DNA of 64,000 bases from an uncultured Chlorobiaceae bacterium. Its GTDB lineage: Bacteria; Bacteroidota; Chlorobiia; Chlorobiales; Chlorobiaceae. Shown here piece by piece: positions 27,962-37,229 of this stretch. Every line of letters starts with the position of its first letter. The first letter of the stretch is position 1. The translations under genes and the position numbers were made by a program. The stretch covers positions 124,001 to 188,000 of the forward strand of contig CAIRXW010000023.1 of NCBI GenBank assembly GCA_903882665.1, written 5' to 3'. The notes beneath the pieces are model-generated. The model saw only the letters and a program-made list of their open reading frames with translations, was not told the origin of the DNA and searched no databases.

Positions 27962-28085
27962 TGCCTGCATTTATACTGTACAGAGCATACACGTTATTTA
28001 TCGATAGCATTATCATCAAACAATAGAAAAAATCCATACCACCGCCTTGTCAAAATAATTGCAACCTTTTAAATTATAACAAGAT

Positions 28086-28853
28086 ATGGCGAGTCAACTT
28101 CAATCATTAATAACGTTACAAAAGAACATACTTAATTTAACCAAAAACTATCTTGAAAAACAAGGCTGGTTAAACAACAAACCGCTTGACGATGAAGGGT
28201 TTACACCTTGGTACACTTATCCTGCAATTTCTTTTTTAAAAGATATTATTCAGTATGACTCAAAAGTACTTGAATATGGCTCCGGATACAGCACACTATT
28301 TTATAACTCAAAAGTTAAAGAATGTGTTTCAATCGAACATAATTCTGCCTGGGCAGACAATTTACTTAAAACAAACAGTCTATATAACATTATAATATCA
28401 GCACAAGGCGATATCGCTGAAACAAATAACGATGTATTGATCAATAAATTTAATTCTTTAAATTTTGAACAACCACTCAGTGCCAACAATAATCACAATA
28501 TTGAGCATGGATTACTTAATATGGAATTTATTGGATATGCCACAAAAATCTGCAATAAACCAAAAGATTATTATGACATTATTGTAATTGACGGAATGGC
28601 CAGAATACTGAGTGGTTTTATAGCATCCGAAATGATCTCAGAAAATGGAATTATTATTTTAGATAATTCAGATCGATGGCAATACAATTCACTTCAAAAA
28701 TATTTAATCGAACACGGATTCGGACGTATTGATTTCTGGGGACCCGGTCCTGTAAATTCTTATGCCTGGTGTACATCTTTTTTTTCAAAAAGATTCCATA
28801 TTGTGAATAACGTAATTGAAAGAGTTAAAGGGTCGGGTGACTTAGGGTGGTAA
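28086..28853 (+). CDS. SAM-dependent methyltransferase-like protein
   Basis: A 255-residue protein of low GC. A Rossmann segment KVLEYGSGYSTLFYNSKVKECVSIEHN and a later strand DIIVIDGMARILSGFIASEMISENGIIILDNSDRW resemble class I methyltransferases acting on glycans. The glycine loop is less canonical than in its two neighbours (EYGSGYST). It forms an island with the GT2-methyltransferase fusion 124 bases upstream. Function beyond polysaccharide modification is not visible. Confidence 0.75.
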   Translation: MASQLQSLITLQKNILNLTKNYLEKQGWLNNKPLDDEGFTPWYTYPAISFLKDIIQYDSKVLEYGSGYSTLFYNSKVKECVSIEHNSAWADNLLKTNSLYNIIISAQGDIAETNNDVLINKFNSLNFEQPLSANNNHNIEHGLLNMEFIGYATKICNKPKDYYDIIVIDGMARILSGFIASEMISENGIIILDNSDRWQYNSLQKYLIEHGFGRIDFWGPGPVNSYAWCTSFFSKRFHIVNNVIERVKGSGDLGW

Positions 28854-29156
28854 TATTTTTTATTTCCAAAAAAGGCCACGGATACTCTAACGGATTCTGT
28901 ATGAGCCATGAACTCAATGCGCTTGTCCAGGATCGGATTGCGTATGGCTAAAAAGCGCGCACAGGCCGAACCCGTCCGCTGGCCAGCTTGACTGCAAATT
29001 ATTAATTGTAGCAGATATGCTTGACTGGATAGTGGTTACAAACTGAATCCAGTTGTCTGGTTGATATTGGAGATGAGAGATAATGGTCAGCCAATTTGGC
29101 AGACGCCCTTTCTTGGGTATCTTGAATGAAGTAACCATAGCAAAGAGCAAAACCTC
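28854..29156. other. Gap between the glycan island and the HD hydrolase
   Basis: About 300 bases in which GC returns to the chromosomal level. A plus-strand frame ending near 29130 (DNGQPIWQTPFLGYLE) and an overlapping minus-strand frame are both short and unrecognised. This may be decayed coding DNA at the island boundary; no gene is supported. Confidence 0.4.
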
Positions 29157-30584
29157 ATGATAGCCGAACGCCTGCTTTTTCAATCTGATGGCGGATTTAT
29201 CCGCATCCCTGTATGGGGCCATATCCCGCTCAGCGGAGCGCTGAAAAAAATTCTTTCGCACCCATCATTTCTTCGCCTCAAGGGAATTCGGCAGCTCTCC
29301 TTCTCGCAGCAGGTTTACCCCGGAGCAACGCATACCCGCTTTGAGCACTCCATCGGAGTTTATCACCTCATGAAGCTGATACTGCAACGCATGTTGACGA
29401 GCCCCCTGGCACTCAGCCTGCAGGATGAGCGATTCCGGTTTAACGACCACAACTGCCGTGTACTGCTCTCAGCCTCTCTTTTGCACGATATCGGCCACTT
29501 TCCCCATGCCCACATCATCGAGGAGCAGATTCCCCTGTGCGGCGGTGAGCCGGTTTTTTCACACCACGAGGAGCTTTGCCGCCACTTTATCTATGAACAA
29601 AACCCCGGGGTTCCAACAATCGCGGAGATTCTGCAGATAGAGTGGAGGGTACCACCCGAAGCTGTCATAGCGCTCATCACGGGCAGTTCGGGAACCTGCT
29701 TCAGCAAGCTGATCAGCGGCACACTTGACCCTGACAAGATGGACTACCTCATGCGTGACGCGCACCACTGCAACATTCCCTACGGAAGCATCGATATCGA
29801 CCGACTGATTGAGTCGTTTGTACCTGACCCGCAACGTGATCGGTTTGCCATCACCGAAAAAGGGATTGCGCCTCTTGAGAGCCTGCTCTTTGCGAAGTAC
29901 ATGATGATGCGCAATGTTTACTGGCACCATACAAGCAGGGCGCTCTCGGCAATGCTCCGCAGGCTTCTGCAGGATATTGCAAACGATGAAATACTCTCTG
30001 CGGATGCCTTGCGCGAACTCTTTTACGGCAATGCCGATGACCGGGTGCTGCATGAACTGAAGCAGTTGATGCCGGAAAAGAGGCATCCACTTGGTGCACT
30101 GCTTGATGATATTCTGATGCGGCGGGTCTACAAGAGAGCAATAACAGTACAACCCTACCTGCCGGAATCGGCCAAAGAGGATGAGCGGTGGTTCATCTAT
30201 AACAGTAACAGCGCAATGCGCCGCGCCATGGAGGTGGAGATCTGCCGTTTTCTCGGCAAGCGCTACCATCTCAGGCTCCACGGCCATGAGGTGCTGATTG
30301 ATCCGCCATCGAAAAAGGATATTTTCGATTACGCAGATCTGAAGGAGCTCAGGGTCTACCCGACCCGATCGGAGCACATCCACTACTCTCTGCAGTGTGA
30401 GTCGGAGTATGTGCGGTTTGATGAGTTGAACGAGTCGGTTTTTCAGTCGGATTTCATTCTTGCATTCGAACGCTATACCAAAAAATTCAGAGTGCTCTGT
30501 CGCCCTGATCTGGTTGAGCGCATCGTGGAATCGCGCGAAGAGATCATGCGTATGCTCGCCAATGATCTTGACCTGTTTCGTTAG
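29157..30584 (+). CDS. HD-domain phosphohydrolase (COG1078, dGTPase-like)
   Basis: A 475-residue metal-dependent hydrolase. The metal ligands are in HTRFEHSIGVYHLM (about residue 62) and SASLLHDIGHFPHAHIIE (about residue 107), with the family Asp in KMDYLMRDAHHCNIPYGSIDIDRLI. This layout matches the COG1078/SAMHD1-like group, related to dNTP triphosphohydrolases; the substrate has not been fixed for most bacterial members. The frame begins IAERLLFQSDGGFIRIPVWGH. A large antisense frame covers this gene and is a shadow. Confidence 0.87.
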   Translation: MIAERLLFQSDGGFIRIPVWGHIPLSGALKKILSHPSFLRLKGIRQLSFSQQVYPGATHTRFEHSIGVYHLMKLILQRMLTSPLALSLQDERFRFNDHNCRVLLSASLLHDIGHFPHAHIIEEQIPLCGGEPVFSHHEELCRHFIYEQNPGVPTIAEILQIEWRVPPEAVIALITGSSGTCFSKLISGTLDPDKMDYLMRDAHHCNIPYGSIDIDRLIESFVPDPQRDRFAITEKGIAPLESLLFAKYMMMRNVYWHHTSRALSAMLRRLLQDIANDEILSADALRELFYGNADDRVLHELKQLMPEKRHPLGALLDDILMRRVYKRAITVQPYLPESAKEDERWFIYNSNSAMRRAMEVEICRFLGKRYHLRLHGHEVLIDPPSKKDIFDYADLKELRVYPTRSEHIHYSLQCESEYVRFDELNESVFQSDFILAFERYTKKFRVLCRPDLVERIVESREEIMRMLANDLDLFR

Positions 30585-30589
30585 AAGCA

Positions 30590-30781
30590 TCACGTAAACT
30601 GCTTCCAGTTGACAACAGTGTGACACACAACAGCCATAACAAAAAGAGCGATCAGCCAGACGCTGGTCGAGAGAGAGATGCCGGCGACAAGCGTAATAAA
30701 TAGCACAAAGCCGGTAATAATTGAAAAGAGAAATACTCCGATTGCAAAAGGGCTTGCCCAGAATCTGCTGTTTGTGTTCAT
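30590..30781 (-). CDS. Small two-helix membrane protein
   Basis: A 63-residue hydrophobic protein with two predicted membrane segments (FAIGVFLFSIITGFVLFITLVAGI and VWLIALFVMAVVCHTVV) joined by a short SLSTS turn, and a basic tail WKQF. I do not recognise a family. It is convergent with the HD hydrolase, ending six bases from it. The clean hydrophobic pattern supports a real gene, though it is short. Confidence 0.6.
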   Translation of the reverse strand: MNTNSRFWASPFAIGVFLFSIITGFVLFITLVAGISLSTSVWLIALFVMAVVCHTVVNWKQFT

Positions 30782-31011
30782 CGTATCAGTTACATTTAAA
30801 TAAGAGTGAAGCTATGGCTCTTGCGGCAAACAAGAAACTCTCTGTCCACGGTAAACAAAGTACACCCGGGATTCTTAAAGAATTATAAATGAATCCTTAA
30901 ACGTTGCTAAAAAAACGCTGCTGATTCCAGCAAAAGAGCAAAAAATCAAAAAACCGAAAGAGCATTGTTGACTTTATCTTATATTTGATCAAAGCTAAAC
31001 ACTATTGCCGT

Positions 31012-31335
31012 ATGGAACATCAGGACAAATTTTACAAAGGGCTCTTCTTCGGCGCTGTACTTGGCGCAGCCGCAGGGACCATTATGGGACTGCTTTTCGC
31101 ACCATACAAGGGAAGGGAGACCCAGCAGATTATTTCGGGCAAAATCAAACTTGCGCTCGACAAGGCCAACGACCTCTACGAAAGCAGTGAACACGACGCC
31201 GCTTACAACAACGATGCGAAAACACGCTCGCAGGAGATCATCGACACCGCACGTGACGAGGCAAAAAAAATCCTTAATGAGGCTAACAACATTATCAGAG
31301 AGATCAAGGGATACCCCAAAGCCAAGGAAAACTGA
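31012..31335 (+). CDS. YtxH-domain (gas-vesicle-like) envelope protein
   Basis: A 107-residue protein. It starts with a single glycine-rich membrane helix (YKGLFFGAVLGAAAGTIMGLLFAPYKGRE), the YtxH signature. A helical charged tail with repeated Ala, Glu and Lys (EIIDTARDEAKKILNEANNIIREI) probably forms a coiled coil. YtxH proteins are often stress-induced and of unknown function. The ATG at 31012 is taken as start; the longer frame adds nine non-homologous residues. It ends three bases before the next start. Confidence 0.82.
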   Translation: MEHQDKFYKGLFFGAVLGAAAGTIMGLLFAPYKGRETQQIISGKIKLALDKANDLYESSEHDAAYNNDAKTRSQEIIDTARDEAKKILNEANNIIREIKGYPKAKEN

Positions 31336-31338
31336 GTG

Positions 31339-32130
31339 ATGCTCTCATACCTGAGCGCAAACCTTACAGCAAGTGGCATTGCAAAACACGCTATTTTGCT
31401 TCTGCACGCCTTTCCTCTCTCTGCCGCAATGTGGCGGTTCCAGCTTGAGGCTCTTGGTGATGCCGGCTATGCTGTAATTGCACCAAACGCCTTTGGTATC
31501 GCAGGATCCGAAGAACGTGAGGAATGGACATTTACCGGCTACGCCCATGAGCTTGCCCAACTCCTCAAGTTGTTGAAGGTGGAACGTGTGACGATTGTCG
31601 GCCTTTCGATGGGTGGATACCAGGCTTTTGAATTCTATCGGCTCTACCCTGACAAAACCGCATCGCTGGTTCTGTGCGACACCAGGGCTGAAGCCGATGC
31701 CCCCGCAGCCCGCTCAGTGCGGGAGGAGTTCATCCGCGCAATAGAGGCCGGAGGTGCTGAAGAGGCAGCCAGACGAATGATTCCGAACTATTTTACCGCC
31801 GAGAGTTTCGTCAGGAAACCGGAACTGGCTGCAGAGGCCACCACAATGATACGTGAGCAGAGCGCCACAGTCATCAACGCCGCAATGCGGGCAATCATGA
31901 CGCGCTCAGATGCAACCCCGCTTCTTGCAACCATCAACTGCCCGGTACTGGTACTGAACGGGAAAGAGGACAAGCTTACCACACCCGAAACGGCTGAAAG
32001 CATGCACGCGCTCACTGCAGGCTCAAAGCTCCGTCTCCTGGCGAGTGCTGCTCATATCTCAAACATGGAGCAGCCCGAAGCATTCAACAACGCCCTGCTT
32101 GCCCATCTTGAAGCGCCCAGTCGCTGCTGA
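31339..32130 (+). CDS. Alpha/beta-hydrolase fold protein
   Basis: A 263-residue hydrolase of the esterase/3-oxoadipate-enol-lactonase type. The oxyanion motif is LLHAFPLSAAMW (HxxP), the nucleophile is GLSMGG (Ser90), the acid is probably in VLVLNGKEDKLT, and the catalytic His is in LASAAHISNMEQPEAF. It has no signal peptide and is likely cytoplasmic. The start ATG lies three bases after the ytxH stop, so they are cotranscribed. The substrate is unknown. Confidence 0.87.
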   Translation: MLSYLSANLTASGIAKHAILLLHAFPLSAAMWRFQLEALGDAGYAVIAPNAFGIAGSEEREEWTFTGYAHELAQLLKLLKVERVTIVGLSMGGYQAFEFYRLYPDKTASLVLCDTRAEADAPAARSVREEFIRAIEAGGAEEAARRMIPNYFTAESFVRKPELAAEATTMIREQSATVINAAMRAIMTRSDATPLLATINCPVLVLNGKEDKLTTPETAESMHALTAGSKLRLLASAAHISNMEQPEAFNNALLAHLEAPSRC

Positions 32131-32146
32131 CCTCCCTTTTACCCAA

Positions 32147-33448
32147 TCAGGCTTCGAGACGTTCAAGAAGTTCAAAAAAGTTAGGGAACGAGACGCCGAC
32201 AACATCAACATCTGAAATGTCAATAGGGCACCCTGTCGCCTTGCTCGCAATGGCAAAGCTCATGGCAATCCTGTGATCATCAAAACTCTCAATCACCACC
32301 GTTCCAGACGGAGTTATCCTGCGCCCCTTGACCACAAAACCGTCGGGGTACTGCTCGCAATCAAAACCGAGACGCTGAAGATTGACCACGAGGGCGTCAA
32401 TCCGGTCGCTCTCCTTGGTTCTCAGCTCGGCGGCGTTATGCAACTCAAACTGGCCGGACGCAAAAGCTGAAAGAACGGCAAGCATGGGGATTTCATCAAT
32501 GATAAACGAGACAAGCTGCGGATCCTTGATCACAAGGGGTTCAAGCCCTGTATGGTTATTGACCAGAATATCACCGATAGTTTCACCACCAATCACCCTC
32601 TGGTTTTCAATCGTCAAACCTGCCCCGGCCTCTGTCAGAAGAGCAAGAAATGCGGCTCGTGTCGGGTTGAGGCAGACATCCCTGATGATGATTTCCGAAC
32701 CTCGTGCAAGCAGACCGAGCGCAACAATGAAACAGGCGGCAGATGGATCTGCGGGAATAAAGAAGGGCTTTGCTGCAAGAACCTTTCGGCCCGGCACGAC
32801 GATAACCCGTTCTCCATCGCACTCAATGCTTTCGAGACCGAGCATCACTTCAGTATGGTCACGCGAGAGCACCGGTTCGATAATCCTCGATTCGCCGTCG
32901 GCATGGAGGGCGGCAAAAGCCACCAGTGATTTCACCTGCGCTGAAGGAACCGGCAGACGGTAATTGATCGGCTTCAACTCTCTGGTTCCCTGAATGCGAA
33001 TCGGCGCTGTACCGGACGGCGAAAGCTGAACGTCGACTCCCATCAGGCGCAACGGGTCGGCAACCCTCTTCATTGGCCGCTTCATCAGCGAACTGTCGCC
33101 AATCAACTCACTGGCAAAGGGCTGGGCAGCCAAAATACCGGCAAACATGCGCATGGTACTTCCCGAATTATTACACATCAATGGATCTGAGGGGGGCTGA
33201 AAACTCCATAGTCCCCTTGATTCGATGACCACTCGCCGGATGCGGCGACCGTAGGCTCCATTCACCTCTTCCTGGTGAAGGGTAATACCGGCACTTTTCA
33301 AAACACCGAGGGTCGACTGATTATCAAATCCGGCGGAAAAGTTGGTGATCTCTGTTGTCCCTTCCGACAATGCACCGATAAGCGCCGCACGGTGGGAGAT
33401 CGACTTGTCGGGGGGTAACGCTGTAACTTCACCTTTGAACACTCTCAT
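32147..33448 (-). CDS. aroA: 3-phosphoshikimate 1-carboxyvinyltransferase (EPSP synthase)
   Basis: A 433-residue enzyme that joins shikimate-3-phosphate and phosphoenolpyruvate in the shikimate pathway for aromatic amino acids. The shikimate site [16 protein letters not shown] is at residues 12-27. [17 protein letters not shown] is the NSGTT-like motif, and [28 protein letters not shown] and [15 protein letters not shown] follow. All match the bacterial class. It converges on the hydrolase gene, ending 17 bases from it. Confidence 0.95.
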   Translation of the reverse strand: MRVFKGEVTALPPDKSISHRAALIGALSEGTTEITNFSAGFDNQSTLGVLKSAGITLHQEEVNGAYGRRIRRVVIESRGLWSFQPPSDPLMCNNSGSTMRMFAGILAAQPFASELIGDSSLMKRPMKRVADPLRLMGVDVQLSPSGTAPIRIQGTRELKPINYRLPVPSAQVKSLVAFAALHADGESRIIEPVLSRDHTEVMLGLESIECDGERVIVVPGRKVLAAKPFFIPADPSAACFIVALGLLARGSEIIIRDVCLNPTRAAFLALLTEAGAGLTIENQRVIGGETIGDILVNNHTGLEPLVIKDPQLVSFIIDEIPMLAVLSAFASGQFELHNAAELRTKESDRIDALVVNLQRLGFDCEQYPDGFVVKGRRITPSGTVVIESFDDHRIAMSFAIASKATGCPIDISDVDVVGVSFPNFFELLERLEA

Positions 33449-33470
33449 GAGTCACGGGATTGGTATTGAC

Positions 33471-33502
33471 AAAAAAAAGGCAACTCCCGCGAAGGAGCTG
33501 CC
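33471..33502 (-). terminator. Rho-independent terminator after rpsU
   Basis: On the minus strand, GGCAGCTCC (33502-33494) pairs with GGAGTTGCC (33487-33479) and is followed by eight Ts. It lies between the rpsU stop and the aroA start. Confidence 0.9.
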
Positions 33503-33530
33503 TGTACATAACTGTTTCGAACGGGAATGA

Positions 33531-33728
33531 TCATGAATTGCGTTCTTCATTTGCCCTCTGCGCTCTTCGTCTGCTCCTCGAGCGCTTCAAACGACCATCC
33601 ACCGAAGGTTTGACGAAGTATGCGTTTGCACGAAACTCCTTTAAAACACCTGCACGCTCATACTTCTTCTTGAAGCGTTTCAGCATTTTATCGATCGATT
33701 CATTGTCATTTATCTGCACACTAACCAA
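33531..33728 (-). CDS. rpsU: 30S ribosomal protein S21
   Basis: A 65-residue basic ribosomal protein: [28 protein letters not shown], then a tail rich in Arg and Lys ([16 protein letters not shown]). S21 binds the 3' end of 16S rRNA and helps mRNA selection. GGGGG lies a few bases before the ATG, an unusually strong ribosome site. The gene has its own terminator and precedes aroA on the same strand, without coupling. Confidence 0.95.
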   Translation of the reverse strand: MVSVQINDNESIDKMLKRFKKKYERAGVLKEFRANAYFVKPSVDGRLKRSRSRRRAQRANEERNS

Positions 33729-33752
33729 TGTAATTCACCCCCTTTTAAAAGA

Positions 33753-34313
33753 TCAACGTCTAAGTTTCATTTTAATAAGATCCGTAACACTTTCTGCATT
33801 TTTTCCATTCGCAGAGTTCATCTGCACATTTTCGAGAAGCTGTTTTCTGCCACTTTTGCAAAATTCCACAATAATGACAAAGGCACCACTTCCTGTCGCC
33901 TGTTTTTCCCTGACCACCCCAACCTCACCAAGCGCCTGATGATAGAGTGCATCACCCTTGGCATAGATACCATGAGGCGAGTAAACCTGGCACTCTTCGG
34001 CTTTCAACTCATCCGGACTGACCTCCCGGTCAATCTGTATTTGCCACTCCTTGAGCAGATAGACCTGATTGCACTCGGCACAACGAACCCAGTACTGGTT
34101 TTCTGCTGCAGGCGGCAATTCACCAGACCCGTTTTTACTGCCTTTTGGCTTTTTGACAACCACCGACGCCAGATAATCATCCTCCCTGGGCTTGTCGCTC
34201 GGCATCCATTCACCGACAAATACCTTCTCTGTAATCTGGCCGCAACCTTCACAGAAGCAAGCCTTGATCTTACCCTCCAAAATGAACTGTCTTTTTCTGG
34301 ACTCTACCTTCAT
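33753..34313 (-). CDS. Conserved hypothetical protein with zinc-ribbon-like cysteines
   Basis: A protein of about 186 residues that I do not recognise. It has a cysteine cluster CFCEGCG near residue 20 and CAEC near residue 81, compatible with one structural zinc site. A middle segment is rich in Lys, Gly and Ser (KKPKGSKNGSGE), and the C-terminal half (VYSPHGIYAKGDALYHQALGEVGVVREK) resembles the short beta modules of CarD-like or KOW domains. I chose ATG 34313; an ATG at 34418 adds 35 less plausible residues. It is followed by rpsU after 24 bases. Confidence 0.65.
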   Translation of the reverse strand: MKVESRKRQFILEGKIKACFCEGCGQITEKVFVGEWMPSDKPREDDYLASVVVKKPKGSKNGSGELPPAAENQYWVRCAECNQVYLLKEWQIQIDREVSPDELKAEECQVYSPHGIYAKGDALYHQALGEVGVVREKQATGSGAFVIIVEFCKSGRKQLLENVQMNSANGKNAESVTDLIKMKLRR

Positions 34314-34497
34314 ATTATATTGCTGGTTGTTAACCCGGCCCGAAACCGTATGGATTTCCGATTCTCTGCGCTCCGATCTCTTTTTGCGGGCTTCATGGCG
34401 CAATATAGTGCATCGCACCTGAAAAAAAAGAGGAATGTTCTTGAGTGCTTAGTTAAGGAAATCCTCCCTAAAAAACAACCGGATAATTCAATAGCGA

Positions 34498-35871
34498 TCA
34501 CTTATGGGTTAACGCATCAATAAGATCTGATTTTGTAAGCAATTGAAGACGTCCATCTGACCGGCTTATCAGCACTCCCGATGCACTTTGCTGCAGTTTA
34601 TCGGATAATTCGGAAATCGTTGCATCGAGCCGACAGACAGGAAACGGCTGCTCCATAAAGCCGACAACCTTTGCGTTCATCGCATCGTCGTTTTCAATAA
34701 GAATAGAGAGAATCTTGTTTTCACTGATACTGCCAATCGGAGCATTATAGGAGACAATCGGAAGCTGGGATACATCGTTCTGCTTCATCATCTCAAACAC
34801 TTCAGCAAGCGTATTTTCAGGATAGGCGAAAATAAGATCCCTGCGCGCTTTCAATTGAAGGATATCCTCGGCCGTGATCTGCTCAAGGGCTGATTTCGCC
34901 TTGCGGTAAAAGCCACGTTTGCGCATCCACTCATCATGGAACATCTTGCTCAAATAATAACCGCCAAAATCGTTCATCACCACCACCACACAATCATCCT
35001 CTCGATATGCCGCACCGGCCCGAAGCGCCGCTGCCATTGCCGCACCCGAAGCTCCACCGGCAAAAACAGCTTCCATCCGCAAAAGCTCCCTTCCGCAGTT
35101 GAAGGCGTCATAATCACTTACCTGTACCACATCATCAAGAAGCGATGAATCCCAAAAAGCGGAGGGCTGACTGGAACCGATCTCCTCAAGCTCGGAAAAT
35201 GCCGGTTTTCCAGGCACTCCATCCCTGAAGAGCCCCGCATAGATTGAGCCCTGCGATTCAACACCGATAATCTGAATTGCAGGGTTCTTTGCTTTCAAAA
35301 AAGTGGCGATACCAAAAACCATAGCCCCGGAGATCATCGGCACAAAAACATGGGTAACCTGTCCCTCCGTCTGGCGAAAAATCTCACTGCCGGTAGCGTC
35401 ACAATGAACCTTGAGGCTGAGAGGATTGGCATACATGCCGGCAAAAAAGGCGTTAGGAATACTCCGAACCAGACTTTCAGCCACATTCATGCAACTGCGC
35501 GGCTCTCCGGGCAAGGCATCCGAAGGGGTAATCACCAGTTCCGCACCGAGAGCGCGAAGCATATCCTGCTTCTCCCGCGATATTTTATCAGGAGCGGCCA
35601 GCAGCAACTTGTAGCCACGGCTCACACCGGCCATGGCGAGGGCAATTCCGCTGTTGCCAAAAGTCCAGTCCACAAGCGTCATTCCCGGATGAATCAGCTT
35701 GCGCTCTTCAGCATCTTTGACAATGGCAGAGGCAACACGGTAGTAGTGCGACCAGGCCGGATTCATGTACTCAAGTTTGGCCATAACCTTTGGCCTGATT
35801 TGGCGAGCCATCTGTTGTACAGGAACCATCGGCGTTTCTGCGGCAAGACCGAATATATCGTGGTTCGACAT
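34498..35871 (-). CDS. Cystathionine-beta-synthase-like protein with CBS pair, lacking the PLP lysine
   Basis: A 457-residue protein. Residues 1-330 have the fold-type II PLP-enzyme sequence of cysteine synthase/CBS, and the last about 110 residues form two CBS domains (LIFAYPENTLAEVFEMMKQNDVSQLPIV and the following repeat). The motif that should read S-x-K-D-R is SHYYR (residues 41-45), so the Schiff-base lysine is Tyr43. GNTG is replaced by GNSG, and the glycine-rich phosphate loop by MISGAMVFGI. It cannot bind PLP in the usual way and may be a regulatory or structural homolog. The start at 35871 is inferred from homology. Confidence 0.85.
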   Translation of the reverse strand: MSNHDIFGLAAETPMVPVQQMARQIRPKVMAKLEYMNPAWSHYYRVASAIVKDAEERKLIHPGMTLVDWTFGNSGIALAMAGVSRGYKLLLAAPDKISREKQDMLRALGAELVITPSDALPGEPRSCMNVAESLVRSIPNAFFAGMYANPLSLKVHCDATGSEIFRQTEGQVTHVFVPMISGAMVFGIATFLKAKNPAIQIIGVESQGSIYAGLFRDGVPGKPAFSELEEIGSSQPSAFWDSSLLDDVVQVSDYDAFNCGRELLRMEAVFAGGASGAAMAAALRAGAAYREDDCVVVVMNDFGGYYLSKMFHDEWMRKRGFYRKAKSALEQITAEDILQLKARRDLIFAYPENTLAEVFEMMKQNDVSQLPIVSYNAPIGSISENKILSILIENDDAMNAKVVGFMEQPFPVCRLDATISELSDKLQQSASGVLISRSDGRLQLLTKSDLIDALTHK

Positions 35872-36077
35872 GGTAGTAGCTGAAAGATGAGTTAACGTGA
35901 CAACGCAATGCCCCGGTGGCGCTGTAGAGAAAATATACAAGGAATAAGCGCCTTTCCGGTTTGAAAATCATAGACAAAATATGTTTTTTTACAGGAAGTT
36001 CCGCCAACCAGACAAAGGACAAAAGAGGACGGGGGGTTTACAACAACACGGTAACAGCAAAAGAGGGCCGCCGAGTT

Positions 36078-37229
36078 ATGGATGAAAAAAAAAGGGAGTT
36101 TGCTGCAGGAGAAATTCCACCTGAAAACATGACAGAGGCGCTGGTCTCGCTCGAAAACCTTGCCCGAAATGTACGCCTGATCCGCCAGAGAATTGGCGAA
36201 AAGAGGCGAATCATGGGCATCGTCAAGGCAAATGCTTACGGACATAACGTCCACAGGGTTGCTGAAACACTTGAAAAATCGGGCATTGAAGATTTCGGTG
36301 TAGCAAACATCCATGAAGCCATTGAACTGAAAAAGGGCGGCACGCTGAAAAAACCGACCACCATTCTGGCCTTCTCTTCGCCGCTTCCCTCACAGATTCC
36401 ATTTTTTCTGCACCACAGCATCGAAATGACAATCTGCGACAGCCTGACAATTCATGCCGCAGAGGAGATTGCCGCAGCAGAGAACAAAACCATTGCCGTA
36501 CAGCTCAAAGTTGATACCGGCATGGGGCGTCTCGGTGCTCCCCCCAGGGTGGCCATGGAGCTCCTCCGGCAAATCGAGAGCTCCCCGCACCTTGAGCTGA
36601 CGGGAATCTACACCCACTTTGCCGACAGCGCAACAGCCGGGGGCTTCACTCAAAAACAGCTCGATGCCTTTACAACGCTCACTGCAGAATACGAACACGC
36701 TTCATCAAAAAAGGTATGCAAACATGCTGCCAACAGCGGAGCAATCCTTTCAGCGCCCCAATCCTGGCTTGATATGGTGCGACCCGGCATTCTGCTCTAC
36801 GGTTACCATCCGGCAAAAAACACTTCTTGCCGCCTTGACGTCAAACCGGTCATGCAGTTCGAAGCAAAAATAATTTTTGTCAAAAAAGTACCTGCCGGAA
36901 CCACCATCAGCTATAACCGAACCTGGACGGCACCGGAAGCGTGCTCCATCGCCACCATAGCCGCAGGCTACGCCGATGGTTATGCAAGAGCCCTCTCAGG
37001 CCGCGCCACCATCATGATCAACGGCAACGCTTACCCGCAGGTCGGTACCGTCACGATGGATCAGATCATGGTTGACCTCGGCACCCGCCACAATGTCAAA
37101 ACGGGCGACAAAGCCATTCTCTTTGGCTGGGAGGGAGACGGGGCTGACACCCTTGCCGAATTGGCTGGCACCATCAGCTACGAAACGCTCTGTTCGGTCT
37201 CTTCAAGGGTAAAACGCATCTTCCTATGA
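36078..37229 (+). CDS. alr: Alanine racemase
   Basis: A 383-residue PLP enzyme making D-alanine for peptidoglycan. The PLP lysine is Lys50 in MGIVKANAYGHN. LKVDTGMGRLG, GIYTHFADSA and SYNRTW, which carries the catalytic tyrosine of the second subunit, follow. AAGYADGYARALSGRA and GTVTMDQIMVDLG complete the C-terminal beta domain. The ATG at 36078 fits the usual N-terminus; longer starts run into an unsupported leader. It overlaps the next gene by four bases. Confidence 0.95.
   Translation: MDEKKREFAAGEIPPENMTEALVSLENLARNVRLIRQRIGEKRRIMGIVKANAYGHNVHRVAETLEKSGIEDFGVANIHEAIELKKGGTLKKPTTILAFSSPLPSQIPFFLHHSIEMTICDSLTIHAAEEIAAAENKTIAVQLKVDTGMGRLGAPPRVAMELLRQIESSPHLELTGIYTHFADSATAGGFTQKQLDAFTTLTAEYEHASSKKVCKHAANSGAILSAPQSWLDMVRPGILLYGYHPAKNTSCRLDVKPVMQFEAKIIFVKKVPAGTTISYNRTWTAPEACSIATIAAGYADGYARALSGRATIMINGNAYPQVGTVTMDQIMVDLGTRHNVKTGDKAILFGWEGDGADTLAELAGTISYETLCSVSSRVKRIFL

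Noticed and set aside
29559-30626. A 355-codon minus-strand open frame opposite the HD hydrolase
   Set aside because: The plus strand has the HD motifs in register; the antisense frame extends over the stop into the next gap and resembles nothing.
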